Positions 32,944 to 43,675 of a stretch of 64,000 bases of DNA are shown here, in pieces. Positions within the stretch are counted from its first letter, which is position 1, and the number at the start of each line of letters is the position of its first letter. Position numbers and translations under genes: made by a program. Location: NCBI GenBank assembly GCA_949357655.1, contig CASHTG010000013.1:310001-374000 (forward strand). The letters are read 5' to 3'. The notes beneath the pieces were generated by a model. It ran no database searches and was not told the DNA's origin. It saw nothing but the letters and a program-made list of their open reading frames with translations. The stretch comes from Parascedosporium putredinis. Taxonomy: Eukaryota > Ascomycota > Sordariomycetes > Microascales > Microascaceae.

Positions 32944-35174
32944 TTAGACCAGCTCGTCGGCGTTTTTCTCGCGGACTTTTCTCCTTCCACAGATCCAGAC
33001 GAGCCACCACAGCCCCATGGCGGCTATCATGAGAGGGACGCAGATTTTCACAAATAACCCAAACCCTCTTTCGTTGAACGCCATGACACGCTCCGTTGCT
33101 ATGGCGTGCTCCGTTTCCGGGTTCCATTCGATCAACCCGCTCTGGAAAAAGGTCTGCGCAGTCGTCAGGTCTCGGCTCCCCGTCCGGGTCCGTCGCGGAA
33201 ACGGGTCAACGAGACTTACGGCGACAAACGTTCCTGGTAGGAATATCAGAGTGACGAGGGTGATGGTGTGCATCAACACCGTCTCTTGCTCGGTGCGAAT
33301 GGCAATTTTCTCCATTCTCTGGGCCTGTACGTGACTGTCTGTCGCAAAGATGCGATCAATCTGCACGCTACGATATTGGTAAATTCCGTCAAACTAGAAT
33401 GGTGGTCCAGGAATGATTAGCACGAGTACTTTTAGATTGATTTGGAGGGGTTCTTCCTACCAATGACTTTCCCTCTCTCAACCACGACAATAGAGATTCT
33501 ATCTGTGTCTTTCGGATCTCTAGGTTCTTTTCAATCCTACCCACCTCGCGCGAAAACCTGGCCACCTCGCCACGGCACTTTGCCTTGATGTTTTTGCACA
33601 TGTCTTCCCTCGTTGAAAGTTCATTGTACAGCTCTCGTATATCTCGCAGCGCCTGTTTGTTCAGCGTCACGACGAGCTTCATTTCCTCCAGTCGCTCTCC
33701 CACATCAAAGAGCTTTTGGGATTGGTCAAACGTGAATTTCCCAAGGACAGACAGATTCCGAAGCTGCCGGGCATGGCTATCGGAATTGGCATCGTTATCG
33801 TTTGCCCTCTTCGCCGCGACCGGAAGTTTGACGCTGGGAGCGGGGAGGCTTCCGAGGACATCTGCTCGCTTTGACTGGTAGCACGCATAGGTGTCCTATA
33901 TCTCTTATCCACCTTTTGTAGCAGCTGCGTTGCCGCTGATGCCGCTTTCCGACGTGGACTATGCAGTAACCAATGCAAAGTCCAATTTCTGCTCGTAGGC
34001 GGCCCCTCATCTTTTTCGCCGTTCCAACCCTTGGATCCCCGGCGGGACAGTTTTTTAGCAATGGTCATGGGGATGTCCTTGGGCTCTTGGTCGTCCTCGA
34101 TTCTTGCCGTCTTTGCCTTATTTAAAATGTCCCGTATCTGTTCCTCAATGTCGTTGATGCAATGGCGCCAGTTGTCATCTGACCACATTAAGAAGATCAG
34201 TTGCGTTCTCAGTGTTGCGACGAACTGTTCCGCCGCATCAACACGTCCGCCGGCATCCTGCGAGCACGTCCAAGGTAAGCTTTTGACCCTATCCTCCATC
34301 AAGCCGTTGGCTTTGATTGTGATCCACAACGCCCGCCCTGTCTTGACGTCAAATTGATGGTGGACCGCCATTTGTCGAATCTTCCACTGCCACTTGCCTT
34401 CCAACTTATCTTTTTCCCATTGTTCTGATTTCTCCACGGACCGCAAGATATAAGAGAGTTGAATATCGTGACCCGAGCGGTTGAGCCGCGGAATATGGAG
34501 GAGTCGCTCTTCCGCAAGGTGCAATGTATCATCAGAGTACATGCTCACGAGGGAGTAATCCAAGGGATCCTCCGTAGCACCAAAGGTAGAGATGCAATCG
34601 ACAAAGTAGGCGTGCGTCTGGTGGTAGCTCAAAATTTTGCATAGACTCTCCCGAGAACACTTCAACGGGCCTCGTGAGCTGTTGGCGGTGATAAATCTGA
34701 TGGTCCCCTCATCCGTCCGTCAGTAACTCTGTGAGCTAAACGAGATGAGAGATCGAGTCACACGCCATGGACGATCCCGACATAGACAATCCGAGTCTCT
34801 TTCGAGTACTTACACGTGACGACAAAGTGGGTCAGCCTGGCCGTTGAGTATATGTCTGTTGATTTCATCGCTGGTTGTGACAATATTGTACTGATATCCT
34901 GTGTTTCGCGTTAGTGCGGTGGGCAACGGTGAGAAGTGAGTTCGGCGAGAGGACAGCGCCACAGACTTTCACAGCCATCGTAAAAATCCAGAAACGTCAG
35001 CTCCTCTGACTCGGAATCGAAGAGCTGATCCTCGCTCATTGCTAGGAACCCGCGATGCCCTTGCAGTCTGTAGCTTGGAGCACCTGGTCGTATCGAATTG
35101 ACCGGATAGTCTGGCCATTGGCGATATCGGTCGACTAATTCATCATATGGATCGGCTCGCGTCGGGGTCAACAT
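32944..35174 (-). CDS. Fungal CorA-like two-helix membrane protein
   Basis: About 637 residues in five exons: 35174-34967, 34898-34814, 34696-33461, 33393-33220, 33153-32944. The N-terminal two thirds are soluble (FLDFYDG..., YFVDCISTFGA, DIQLSYILR, GRALWITIKANGL). The C-terminal part has a long coiled coil (RLEEMKLVVTLNKQALRDI) leading to the CorA-like junction KTEQETVLMHTITLVTLIFLPGTF-type segment (here IRTEQETV...FLPGTF), then a second helix (FVKICVPLMIAAMGLWWLVWI). The magnesium-channel GMN motif is absent, as usual in these fungal proteins, so ion transport should not be assumed. One base is missing in a CCCC run near 33845. The donor of intron 1 (GTCTGT) is atypical, but its acceptor and CACTAAC branch site are good. 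Confidence 0.8.
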
Positions 35175-37611
35175 TTTGGGTAGGGTTTAGTAATCTAACG
35201 CACGTTGGGTTCTCGATATGGAACTTTGGGAACATGAGGCGTCGTCTCTGCCCATATATAGAAATAGTCCCGTGGAATACACCGAAGTATAGTGAACGTT
35301 GTTTGAGCCACAAGACAGCTGTTTTTGGGGCGGCCCTATCGGCATCGTAAACTTACAAATTTACCACGTCCAACATCAGAACGAAGCCTTGCTATTACAC
35401 AAGAGGGAGGGGGGGAATGTGGCAGAGCTGGCAAAGCAAGACAAGGAATAGGAGTAGCCCATGTCACAAGTGGTTTGTCTTGATGTATCAAACAATTCAA
35501 GGGAACCATAGCTCGCTGGCTGTCGTTCAGCACTATGAGCTACACTTGCGGCCTCCGAGAATGAAATAGGCCATGCCAATGAAATACAATTGAAAGTGTA
35601 TGTACCCTCCGTAACGCGGCAGTACAAAAGTACACTTTCCGGAGACATCCTCTTCTAACCCGGTCCATAACCCCGACCCATGATTCCACAAATTATACGT
35701 TCTCAATTTTAGGGGGCCACTGCATCTTGCCCCTTAGCTTGCGGATAGATTTCCTCATAACCTACACAAACAACGGTTGTCAGGTGGGGTGGCTATATAA
35801 GGGGGCGTTGGGATCCGTCACTCACCTCCGTCAGCTCCCTATTATCGGGAATGTTGAATACGTATTGCCCGTTGATTACCTGCGGTCAATAGGTCAGCAT
35901 CGGAGGTGCTCGTACACGCCTCTAACAACGAATGGCAGAGCGGATCTGCAGGGCGGAAGGGCACAAGGGGGCGTTAGCACGGATTAAGCCTACATCAGCG
36001 GTAATTTGATCATTGAATGTCTGGCTAAGCCACCCTTCCAGGACACTCTTCTCTAGGTTATAAGTGGGAAATGTGCAGGTACGAGGCATGGTGCTAGTGG
36101 CAGTGCGGAGGCGCGTGCGAGAGTCTTTGGCTCCTTGGATGGCGAGGCAAAGCTCGGAAGGGGTGGGGCAGACCACAACAGCGGGGTGTCAGGGTATTAT
36201 CTACGTAAATCGCCAGGTATGTGGCTCGACCGAAGCTTTCCACGATTTCGGTATGTCGTTCTTGCTTTTAGTCACCCTATTCTCCCGGCCCCTCTCCACT
36301 TCCATCTTGGAGCCGACGATAAAGGAACGGAGCAGTACAGATTTGCTTCTTGGAGGCCGCAGGCTTCCCATGCACAGAGGCTAGCAGATATGTAGTTGTG
36401 GACGGCACACGTCGGGCACCAGCGGTCTAGCGAAGCTCGATAAGGCGGCAGGGAAAATATAACTGATAGATGTATTAAGTGACAAATGCAAGACATCGCA
36501 AATTTCTTGAGCACTCACGTTCTCAACTGGCCAAAGAGCGGGGAGGCCCCCAGGTCTTTTGCAATTTCATTTTGTTCCTTCGATGCGGGACCAGGAAAGA
36601 GTCCAGCTTGCACCGAAAACGAAGCCTAACAGCTGCGAGGACGTAACTCAGGAACATTTTTGAAGGTCAGGCTCTGGAATTGGGTGGGGCTCGGATATTG
36701 GGCGGAGAGGAGTTTATTTCTGTTGTGTAACCACACGACATGGAGCACCAGAGATCTAATTGGCCCACAACAAAAAGGGTGAGGGCCACATGCGCGATTC
36801 GCGCTTCATCACACCGGATCCTGCTCAAGTTCACTTGTGAGTGGCGGGATGGGCCGCAGCCTGGTGCACCTCCGAGCCGGGTGCATGTCCTCATTCTCGC
36901 GCCGCCAGGCTGGGCGGAGTTTTGTTGGTCTGCCACGACCCCATGACCTCGCCTGCGAGAGTGCAGCCAAGGAAACCCATCCGCCCCGTTTCGGCATCCA
37001 TCTCTTCGAGGCGGCTTATTCATAAGGTTGACCAGAGCCTGCTCAACGAGGTGTGGTACCCTGCTTGCCCTGGCCCCGGAGGCGGCTTTGGCAGGCTAAT
37101 GCCCTAATGCTAGGCATTCCAACTTCGCCAGCTTCTAAACAATCAGGCGAATTTACTCCTCACCGGGAAATTTTTTTTTGACATCGTCATTATCACCATC
37201 GACTCGATAATATCCTGTCAACAGATAATGCATCAATCTCGACATCTCGTGAGGTTGACAGGATAAACCTCGGTTAGTAATACCAACGACGGTTCCATCG
37301 ACCATAGATGGATTGTTTTTCTCGGATTAGTCAGCAAAGCCTCGAATAGGCTTCACCTTCGGGATTCTCGGCGCACGCGATGGGTCTAGCGCGCCGTGTG
37401 CCGACTCCCGAACGGATAAACACAGCCCCCGCATCCCCGCGTCAAAACTCTCTGAATGCGTAGAAAGGTGAGCTTGTTCATTGTTGGAGCTGCAACCATT
37501 TAGACGCATAAGAGCGAATTGACGGATTCACTAAAAACTAACCTCGGAGAAGAAGGCTCTTGGCTGTGTTCTGCTCTCCTTGATTAACCACCATAGAACA
37601 GAGGCTTCGCC
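35175..37611. other. Intergenic, no supported gene
   Basis: About 2.4 kb. Includes a seven-G run near 35410 and an inverted repeat at 37211-37265. Open frames (36272-36514, 36667-37023 and others) have no recognisable domain. A frameshifted gene could hide here, but I find no conserved segment. Confidence 0.4.
37211..37265. repeat. Perfect 12-bp inverted repeat with 31-base spacer
   Basis: TATCCTGTCAAC at 37211-37222 and GTTGACAGGATA at 37254-37265. Lies about 350 bases before the methyltransferase start at 37612. Could be a paired binding site or a relic of a small foldback element. Confidence 0.85.
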
Positions 37612-38575
37612 ATGTCCGACAACGCCGCCCCAAGCCAGGAGAAGACGTTTCGGGATTACACCGACAAGCAGGGCGCCACCTACGCCCAACACCGCCCGGG
37701 CTACCACCCCCGACTGTGGGAGATCCTATTGAACTATCACGAATCTTCAGGTGGCCAGTTCGACCTGGTCCTCGATGTAGGCTGCGGTCCGGGCCAGGCC
37801 GTGGGGACCGCCGCCGCCCACTTTACTCGCGCCATCGGCATCGACCCATCCGAAGGCATGTTGACTATGGCGCGGTCCATAGGGGCACTTCGGCCAATTC
37901 GGACCCTATTCGTTTCGAGAATAGCTCTGCCGAGCTCTTGGGCACCGACCTATCTCCCCGGTGGAGTCGAGCAGCGTCGATCTCATCGTCGCGGCTACGT
38001 GCGCGCACTGGTTCAACATGGCGGAATTCTGGCCCCGCGCCGCCCAGGTTCTTAAACCGGGCGGCACGGTGGCTTTGTGGGTGAGCGGTCCGCTTGCCGT
38101 CGACTCCTCGGTACCCAACGCCCAGCGCATCCGGGACGCTCTCGATAGACTCCACGAGCGCCTAGACGGCTATTTCGAGCCAGGAAACCTCGTGGTGCGG
38201 GAGCTATACAAGGACATCCTCCTCCCCTGGCAGATTCCCACGCCGGTGGCTGACTTTGACAAGGACTCGTTTGTGCGGCAAGAGTGGGGCACAGACGCTC
38301 CGGGTGCCGAGCGCGGCGATCAATACTACGAAACCTCCAAGAGGGAAGCAGGGCCGGCCGCTATCGAAGCTATCCTGGCAACCATGAGCCCGGTTACGAG
38401 GTGGCGCGAGGCTCACCCCGAGGCTGTTGGCACTGAAGAGGACGTGGTGAGGAAGATGAGAAGGGAGATGGAGCAGGCTTTGTACGATGGCGGGGTGGAA
38501 AAGGGCAAGGAGGTGATTGTGGGTGGTGTCTCTGCCGTCATGCTCCTGGTCAAGAAGCGCTCAGGGAGTGGCTAA
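37612..38575 (+). CDS. Class I SAM-dependent methyltransferase, frameshifted twice
   Basis: Intronless methyltransferase of about 321 residues, resembling the methyltransferase 11/trans-aconitate-type group of fungi. Seen: the head KT/FRDYTDKQGATYAQHRPGY, SAM motif I LDVGCGPGQ at about residues 58-66, post-I GIDPSEGML, then VDLIVAATCAHWF and LKPGGTVALW. The C-terminal half contains a typical lid (DSSVPNAQRI, WREAHPE) and ends at 38575. Frame losses lie in GGGG at 37882-37885 and CCCC at 37956-37959, only 75 bases apart, with family sequence intact between them. Cytosolic; substrate unknown. A decayed copy of its 3' end lies about 950 bases downstream. Confidence 0.85.
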
Positions 38576-38762
38576 CAGGCATCAGGAGATAGTGTTGCAA
38601 CTGCCGCAGTGTATTTCCTAGGAGTGTCTTAGTTACTGAGCACCAAGTGTATCTAGTATCAAAGAGAAAGTATTTCTCTACTGTATAGACATGGGCTAGC
38701 CAAAGATGCCAGTGAGACAACCTACCTTCTTCTGAAGTTTAGGGGCCTCATATACTCCATAC

Positions 38763-39347
38763 GTGATCAACGACGGCTATGCTTTTTTCTTTTACGGAGG
38801 CTGCTGCCATACTTTATTCCCTGATACGCAAGCCATTGCTGTCAGCGGGCTGCGTCCAGTCACAACAGTTGATACCCAAATACCCCCGATTCTGCGTAAC
38901 ATACATGACCAAAGAGTGGATCCTCCAATTGACATCGAATACAACACCGAATCCATCAAGAAAATGAAAGATGTAGCCAAGTCAGACTTTAAAAAGGAGG
39001 ATCAGCCTTGCCATTTCCATTTCCTGACTCGATGCGACCGCAGCGATTACGACTTCAGCCATACGCTTGCGCTTTCATCCGAGCAGATAGAGCAGTTGCG
39101 CACATATAGCAGAAGGTTGGTTTGTGATGAGGATATCGCATGCAAAGATCAGCTGTGCATTCGTGGCCATAACTGCCCATTCATGAAGTCTGGCAGACCA
39201 CAAAGATCGGACACTGTTGAGGAGTTGTTTCAAGCAGGCCCGGCGAGGGGGTGTCCATTCCCAGAACAATCACATAATATGGACCTCGATATTGAGGTAA
39301 TTTTACAATTTCCTCGGGCACTTAGGTCTAGGGTCAGAGTTAGATAG
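38763..39347 (+). pseudogene. CCCH zinc-finger protein relic
   Basis: The frame contains a segment resembling the tandem C-x8-C-x5-C-x3-H fingers of fungal RNA-binding-type proteins: a first finger CHFHFLTRC...SH, then SSEQIEQLR, then a second C...C...C-x-RGH-x-CP. In the first finger the third cysteine position reads Tyr/Asp (DYDFSH in place of a CPYSH-like end), so zinc binding there should be lost. A possible splice donor (GAG|GTAATT) follows at 39296. No complete partner exons found; probably a fragment or decayed gene. Start codon is uncertain. Confidence 0.45.
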
Positions 39348-39435
39348 AAGTGAGATAGGCTTTACATTATAGAGGGATGAGGCTTGCTCAGAGACCTAGC
39401 AGGACCTAGTCAGGAACATGAGGGGACGATGAAGT

Positions 39436-39540
39436 AGACATTGTACCACGGCCGGGTGGAAAAGAGGCAAGGAGGTGATCGGGGGTAGTGTTTCTGCCGT
39501 TCTGTTGCTAGTGAAGAAGTGTACGGAGGGTAGAGGCCAT
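39436..39540 (+). pseudogene. Decayed duplicate of the methyltransferase 3' end
   Basis: Aligns by eye to the last part of the methyltransferase gene (38480-38575). Shared blocks include GGGTGGAAAAG, GGCAAGGAGGTGAT, TCTGCCGT and GTGAAGAAG-type codons. Many substitutions and small indels are present, and no upstream methyltransferase motifs are visible. A partial, old tandem duplication. Confidence 0.7.
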
Positions 39541-40224
39541 GCATAAGTGAGAGGAGGATTCACCAAAGGTTTCAGCCATGGGGAGTTTGCGAGTGGTTGA
39601 CGCACACTTGATAATGATGCATGGCAACTTTCCCAGTCCGTTCAACATACAATGGGTCTTGTCTAGGTCAAGGCCGCGATAGCAACATAGATATTGGGCC
39701 GTCCGCGCGGACTATAAAGTGCCTCATATACTCTATTTTAGTTCTATCACGTTTAGCGTTGTATTTACTATCGAATATTCATTTTCTCTATTCAGGGTGT
39801 CACGGAGAGTCGTCCACGCATGCACACCTCCCTTGCCTCGAGCTCCTATATTAACCAAACCAAAACCCCTGTATTCCCCTTAGCCATGCTTGCGTTAATC
39901 CAATGTAGTCCACGTTTGTAGGTGTATGGAGACAATCCCTTGGTTCTCGCGTTCTCGTCACATTTCCTCCCCTATTAATCGAAATCAACATAAAGCCATT
40001 GAATTTCTTTTTTTTTTTTTTTTGAAATTCAGGTAACCATGACACAATCCGAACCATTTAATTTCCAGCCTTTCAATGTTTTAATGGTAATGGACGCCCA
40101 GGAGTCAAGAATATCCTGTGTCTCAACTAATTTTGAACGAGTTGTGAGTTTTAGACCGGTTACATTTCCATTCCGAATCCAAGCCATAAACTAACCCTAC
40201 AGGATACAGTAGTAAACACAACCC
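39541..40224. other. Intergenic with a 16-T run
   Basis: Contains 16 consecutive T at 40008-40023 flanked by GAATTTC and its exact reverse complement GAAATTC. No gene. Confidence 0.5.
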
Positions 40225-41792
40225 CTATGTAAGTGTCGCCTCGCCTGGGTAGTTATTGAAGAACACCTCGAGGTCCCAGTCATTCTGGTTTTCTAGCGCA
40301 GGAAGGTATGAATGAGGTGGTATGGGCTGACTGGGTCCGAATTGATTGGGTACCATGACGGTAGGCTGCACGGCATCAGGCGCTTGTAAGACTAGATGGG
40401 CAAGGTGTTCTGATGGCTGCGGCTTAGGGATTCGAACAGCGTCAGGCGAGCCGCCCATGTCTAAAGATCCTAGCCCACCCTCTCTGAACTCGGCCACCGA
40501 AGGGGAACTTGCGGGATGATGTAGTGACTGGCCTTGGCTAAGCTCGGGGGTAGCCGGCACCTTGGGAAGCTGTAGTTCCGGAGTTTGGAACTCATATGTC
40601 CCAGGAGTCGAACTAGGCTGGGATCTGAGACATGGGTTCGCCAATCCATCCCTTCGGGTGGACACCCACCTCTCATAGATCTGGTTCAGGGCTTCTCGAA
40701 TGATCCGTCGGACATTAGAATTTCGTTCTTCTGACGACATCTCCCACGTAGCATTGGAATCAAGTGATGCCATGATAACTGAAGTCCCTTGATCCTGGTA
40801 GTAGTCTCGAAAAGCGCAAAGCTCTTCAGCTAGGTCAGAATCTATGTACGCAGAAGAAGGCCGCTTCATCCCCGGATAGACAATATCCCAGATCGCAAAC
40901 CACTGTTGCTCTTGCGATAATGCATGGTTAGATTTCCTACTCAGAGCTCTACTTTGCCTTATCGAGATACCCTCAAATTGATCAGGAGGTAGTAACTGAC
41001 ACAATTCGTTGGCCATATGGGCGTTGAGCCGGCTCTCACTGTCAAAATGGACGAGACACCTCTGGCAATAGAACTCGGGAGTATGGCTACGGTGAAGGTG
41101 GAATTTGACGTCTCGTATTCTGCGTAGCGCCAGCCTTCCGCACCGACGATGCCTGCCCGAGTCCATCTTCCAAAATGGGCAGGCCAGAACGTGATTTTGG
41201 CTATTGTCTAGCCTTGGGCGTTTCGCGTCTGGCCGAGTAAGAACTCCATTATTTTCCTCGGACCCTGGCCCTGTTCCACTTGCCTTCCTCTTTGTGGCCC
41301 CCGACTGCGCGGGTCCAATTGATGATGATCCAGGTGTTGTTAATGATCCAGTTGTTGTCGATGCTCCGGAGTTGTGACCAGGTTTCTCCGCCTGCTATAG
41401 TCAGCCCTGACCGCGTCATAGGCCTGGATAATAGCCCGAACTACCGGTGCGTGGAAGCCAAAAGCTATCTCCTCCTGGCTCTGGGGCTCCCCGACGTCGG
41501 ATTCATCCGAAATGGAGAAGAGATCGGAGTCAATAGGGCTACTGTCGCTACGCACAGGAGAGGTTCCAGTTAGTTCACCGTCGCTTGAACTGGGAACGCA
41601 AGGTTCAGATGATGGCATATCCGCGACAGCACTGCACAATGTTGCAGAGGGGATATCATAAATCCAAGACTTGATATCCTCCGTCGCTTGGGGTTTTGGC
41701 TTCGGTGATTGCTGAGGTCCGGCACTGAAAGGAGGTCTATCCCTGAGTGTGGCCCTATTGGGCTGAGGTGGTGTCAAGAACTCATGACGCAT
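40225..41792 (-). CDS. C2H2-like zinc-finger protein
   Basis: Single-exon gene of about 522 residues. The N-terminal half is disordered (Ser/Pro/Thr-rich). A central fungal-type zinc-finger region begins CPFWK and continues RHRRCGR, VKFHLHRSH, FYCQRCLVHFDSESRLNAH. This is the degenerate C2H2 arrangement often found near fungal NLR and ankyrin genes. A conserved-looking segment follows (FEGIS, WFAIWDIVYPG), then a disordered tail. One base is missing near 41393 in the AAA/CC context joining the N-terminal frame to the finger frame. Likely nuclear; DNA or RNA target unknown. Start taken at the first ATG of the N-terminal frame. Confidence 0.7.
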
Positions 41793-41874
41793 CGAGGTGG
41801 GATGACTACCGTTACATCGCCGGGGTCCCGCCGGTAAACTGTGGCCGCCCTTTACCCTTCGCTCATTTTTGAGC

Positions 41875-42384
41875 TTATTTCGATTCCTGGTGTATGAAGA
41901 GGCCCCGGTCCATCAAGATTGCTAACTGTGGGGGTGTTGGATGATATATAAGTGGCACAGCGGTCTCTTGAGACGGGCCTTCTGCGCCTTCGATGATTGG
42001 TGAAATACTGTGTGATGCGTTTGGTGATTTCTGTCCCGGTTGATTAGACTCGTCGAGATGTACACTGGAAGTTGAACCCGTAGCCTTCTTGTTCCCACAG
42101 ATACATGTGAACTCTCCGAGAACGGTCTTGCATGTCGAGCATGGTAGAGTAAGGTGTTCTCCAACACTTTCTTGGCTACTTGAGTCGTGTCCGTAACTAG
42201 AGTGGTGGACGGATCGTGGGTTGTTCTTGTCAGGTTGCCTCTTATCTAGGCCTGGTTCACTCTTGCCCTTTGTGCTGACATTATCACTGCTGCCGTTTTT
42301 AGACGGAGATTTGAGCTCGTGGGCTTCATAAGCAGAAAGGTACCAAAATTGGTGATCATGCCCCACAAACTCCCTTTTACGCAT
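41875..42384 (-). CDS. Hypothetical protein with a small Cys cluster
   Basis: A 169-codon frame starting MRKREFVGHD. It contains CSTC and CIC about 13 residues apart (possible zinc ribbon) in an otherwise Ser/Pro/Lys-rich sequence. It lies just upstream of the C2H2 gene in the same direction and may be a separate small gene or a lost 5' exon of it. No family recognised. Confidence 0.35.
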   Translation of the reverse strand: MRKREFVGHDHQFWYLSAYEAHELKSPSKNGSSDNVSTKGKSEPGLDKRQPDKNNPRSVHHSSYGHDSSSQESVGEHLTLPCSTCKTVLGEFTCICGNKKATGSTSSVHLDESNQPGQKSPNASHSISPIIEGAEGPSQETAVPLIYHPTPPQLAILMDRGLFIHQESK

Positions 42385-43425
42385 GTCTCAACGGTCAAGA
42401 TATATCGGTCTCTGAATAAGAGATAATTATGAACGTCCGCTAGGGGAAAGAATGGGATGGGAAAGAAGTCGGAGAAGAATAAATGCTAAAGCTGGGGCGG
42501 GGTATCAGCAGTGATCATCATCCTCCTACCCTTATATGCCGAAACCTTGGAACAGGCATGTATTTCAAGGCGGGATGGGACACACTTTGGCACGAGCGCA
42601 GTTGTGCTTTCTCGCCTAATTGGTTACAAGGTCCCAGCCAAACATACGACAAAGCACGTGTGTGCTTTGGCCAATGGCTCTCCCTCGGGCTTGTCATGCC
42701 TGGTCTAACTATGCGTCTTGCTCACCCTGGAGTTTGCTCATCAACGGCTAACCACTCTGTATCCCACCTACCACCCTCTCACTCTCTTAAGGACATACCA
42801 CATGGAGGAGACGAGCAAGATGCTTGCGCATCGGGTCCGTTGCTTTCTTATCATGGCTCACGAGTTTAGTAAATGGCACGCCATTGCCGGTTGAAAAGCG
42901 AGGTGTTAATCAGTCATATAGTATGCTATATATTGAATAGTACGACTAGTCGCAAAATATCTGCCCCCATTGACCAAGCTTCTTCCAACATCCCAATGAA
43001 AGTAAGCAAGATGACACAGGACCCAACCACTCCATTAACCACCACTGCTGGAGAAAAAAAGTATCTGTATGTTTATAGCCCATTATGCATCTCATCAGAC
43101 CGGATTCTTAACCACAGACGCAGACATACTGATGTTTCGATGCCATCGCCTCCGTTAATGATTGTACGTTTCCTTGCGGAAACGCCGTCCACAATTGAGA
43201 GGCTTGTTTGTTTCGAACCCGGAAACCAGGGGCAACAAGCTCAGTCGCAAGTGGCCGAGGACATGGAGCTGTTTATAGACAAGTGGCAGGCGAGCTGGTA
43301 TGCGGCTGGCAGCAAAGGCTGGAGGGGCTATCTGGCATGTTGAAAAAACACAAGGGCTTAGGTAGACGGAGACGGCCAGCTTACCTTACGCCTACGTCTG
43401 TCGTATTAAACCGGCAGGATACAGG
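42385..43425. other. Intergenic, no supported gene
   Basis: About 1 kb. Open frames 42483-42869 and 42873-43343 lack recognisable domains. No repeats seen before the LTR at 43426. Confidence 0.4.
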
Positions 43426-43675
43426 TGTTGGATGAGGGATATCCGCCCGGAATGATATCCGCTGGCCGCTCAGATCCTAGTCCAGCTGAAAGGGTCATGT
43501 ATTCGGCTGGCCACCAAATGGAATGGCATTTGACGACGGATCATGTAAAATATCCCAGAAATATCAGATATAAAAAGGGCAGGAATTCCTCCATAGAAAC
43601 GGATCTATTAGAGGGATCCAAGCAGCGAATATGAACAGCATTTTACCCCCATATTTTACCCTCTGTTCAATAACA
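43426..43675 (+). mobile_element. Solo LTR, same family as the 17.7-19.8 kb group
   Basis: About 250 bp, TGTTGGATGAGG to TTCAATAACA, in the opposite orientation to most other copies. It shares TGTAAAATATCCCAGAAATATC, the AGGAATTCCT core, GAAACGGATCTATTAG and CAAGCAGCGAATA with them. ACAGG lies directly on the left, and ACAGG also overlaps the right end, a possible 5-bp target duplication. No internal region. Confidence 0.7.
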
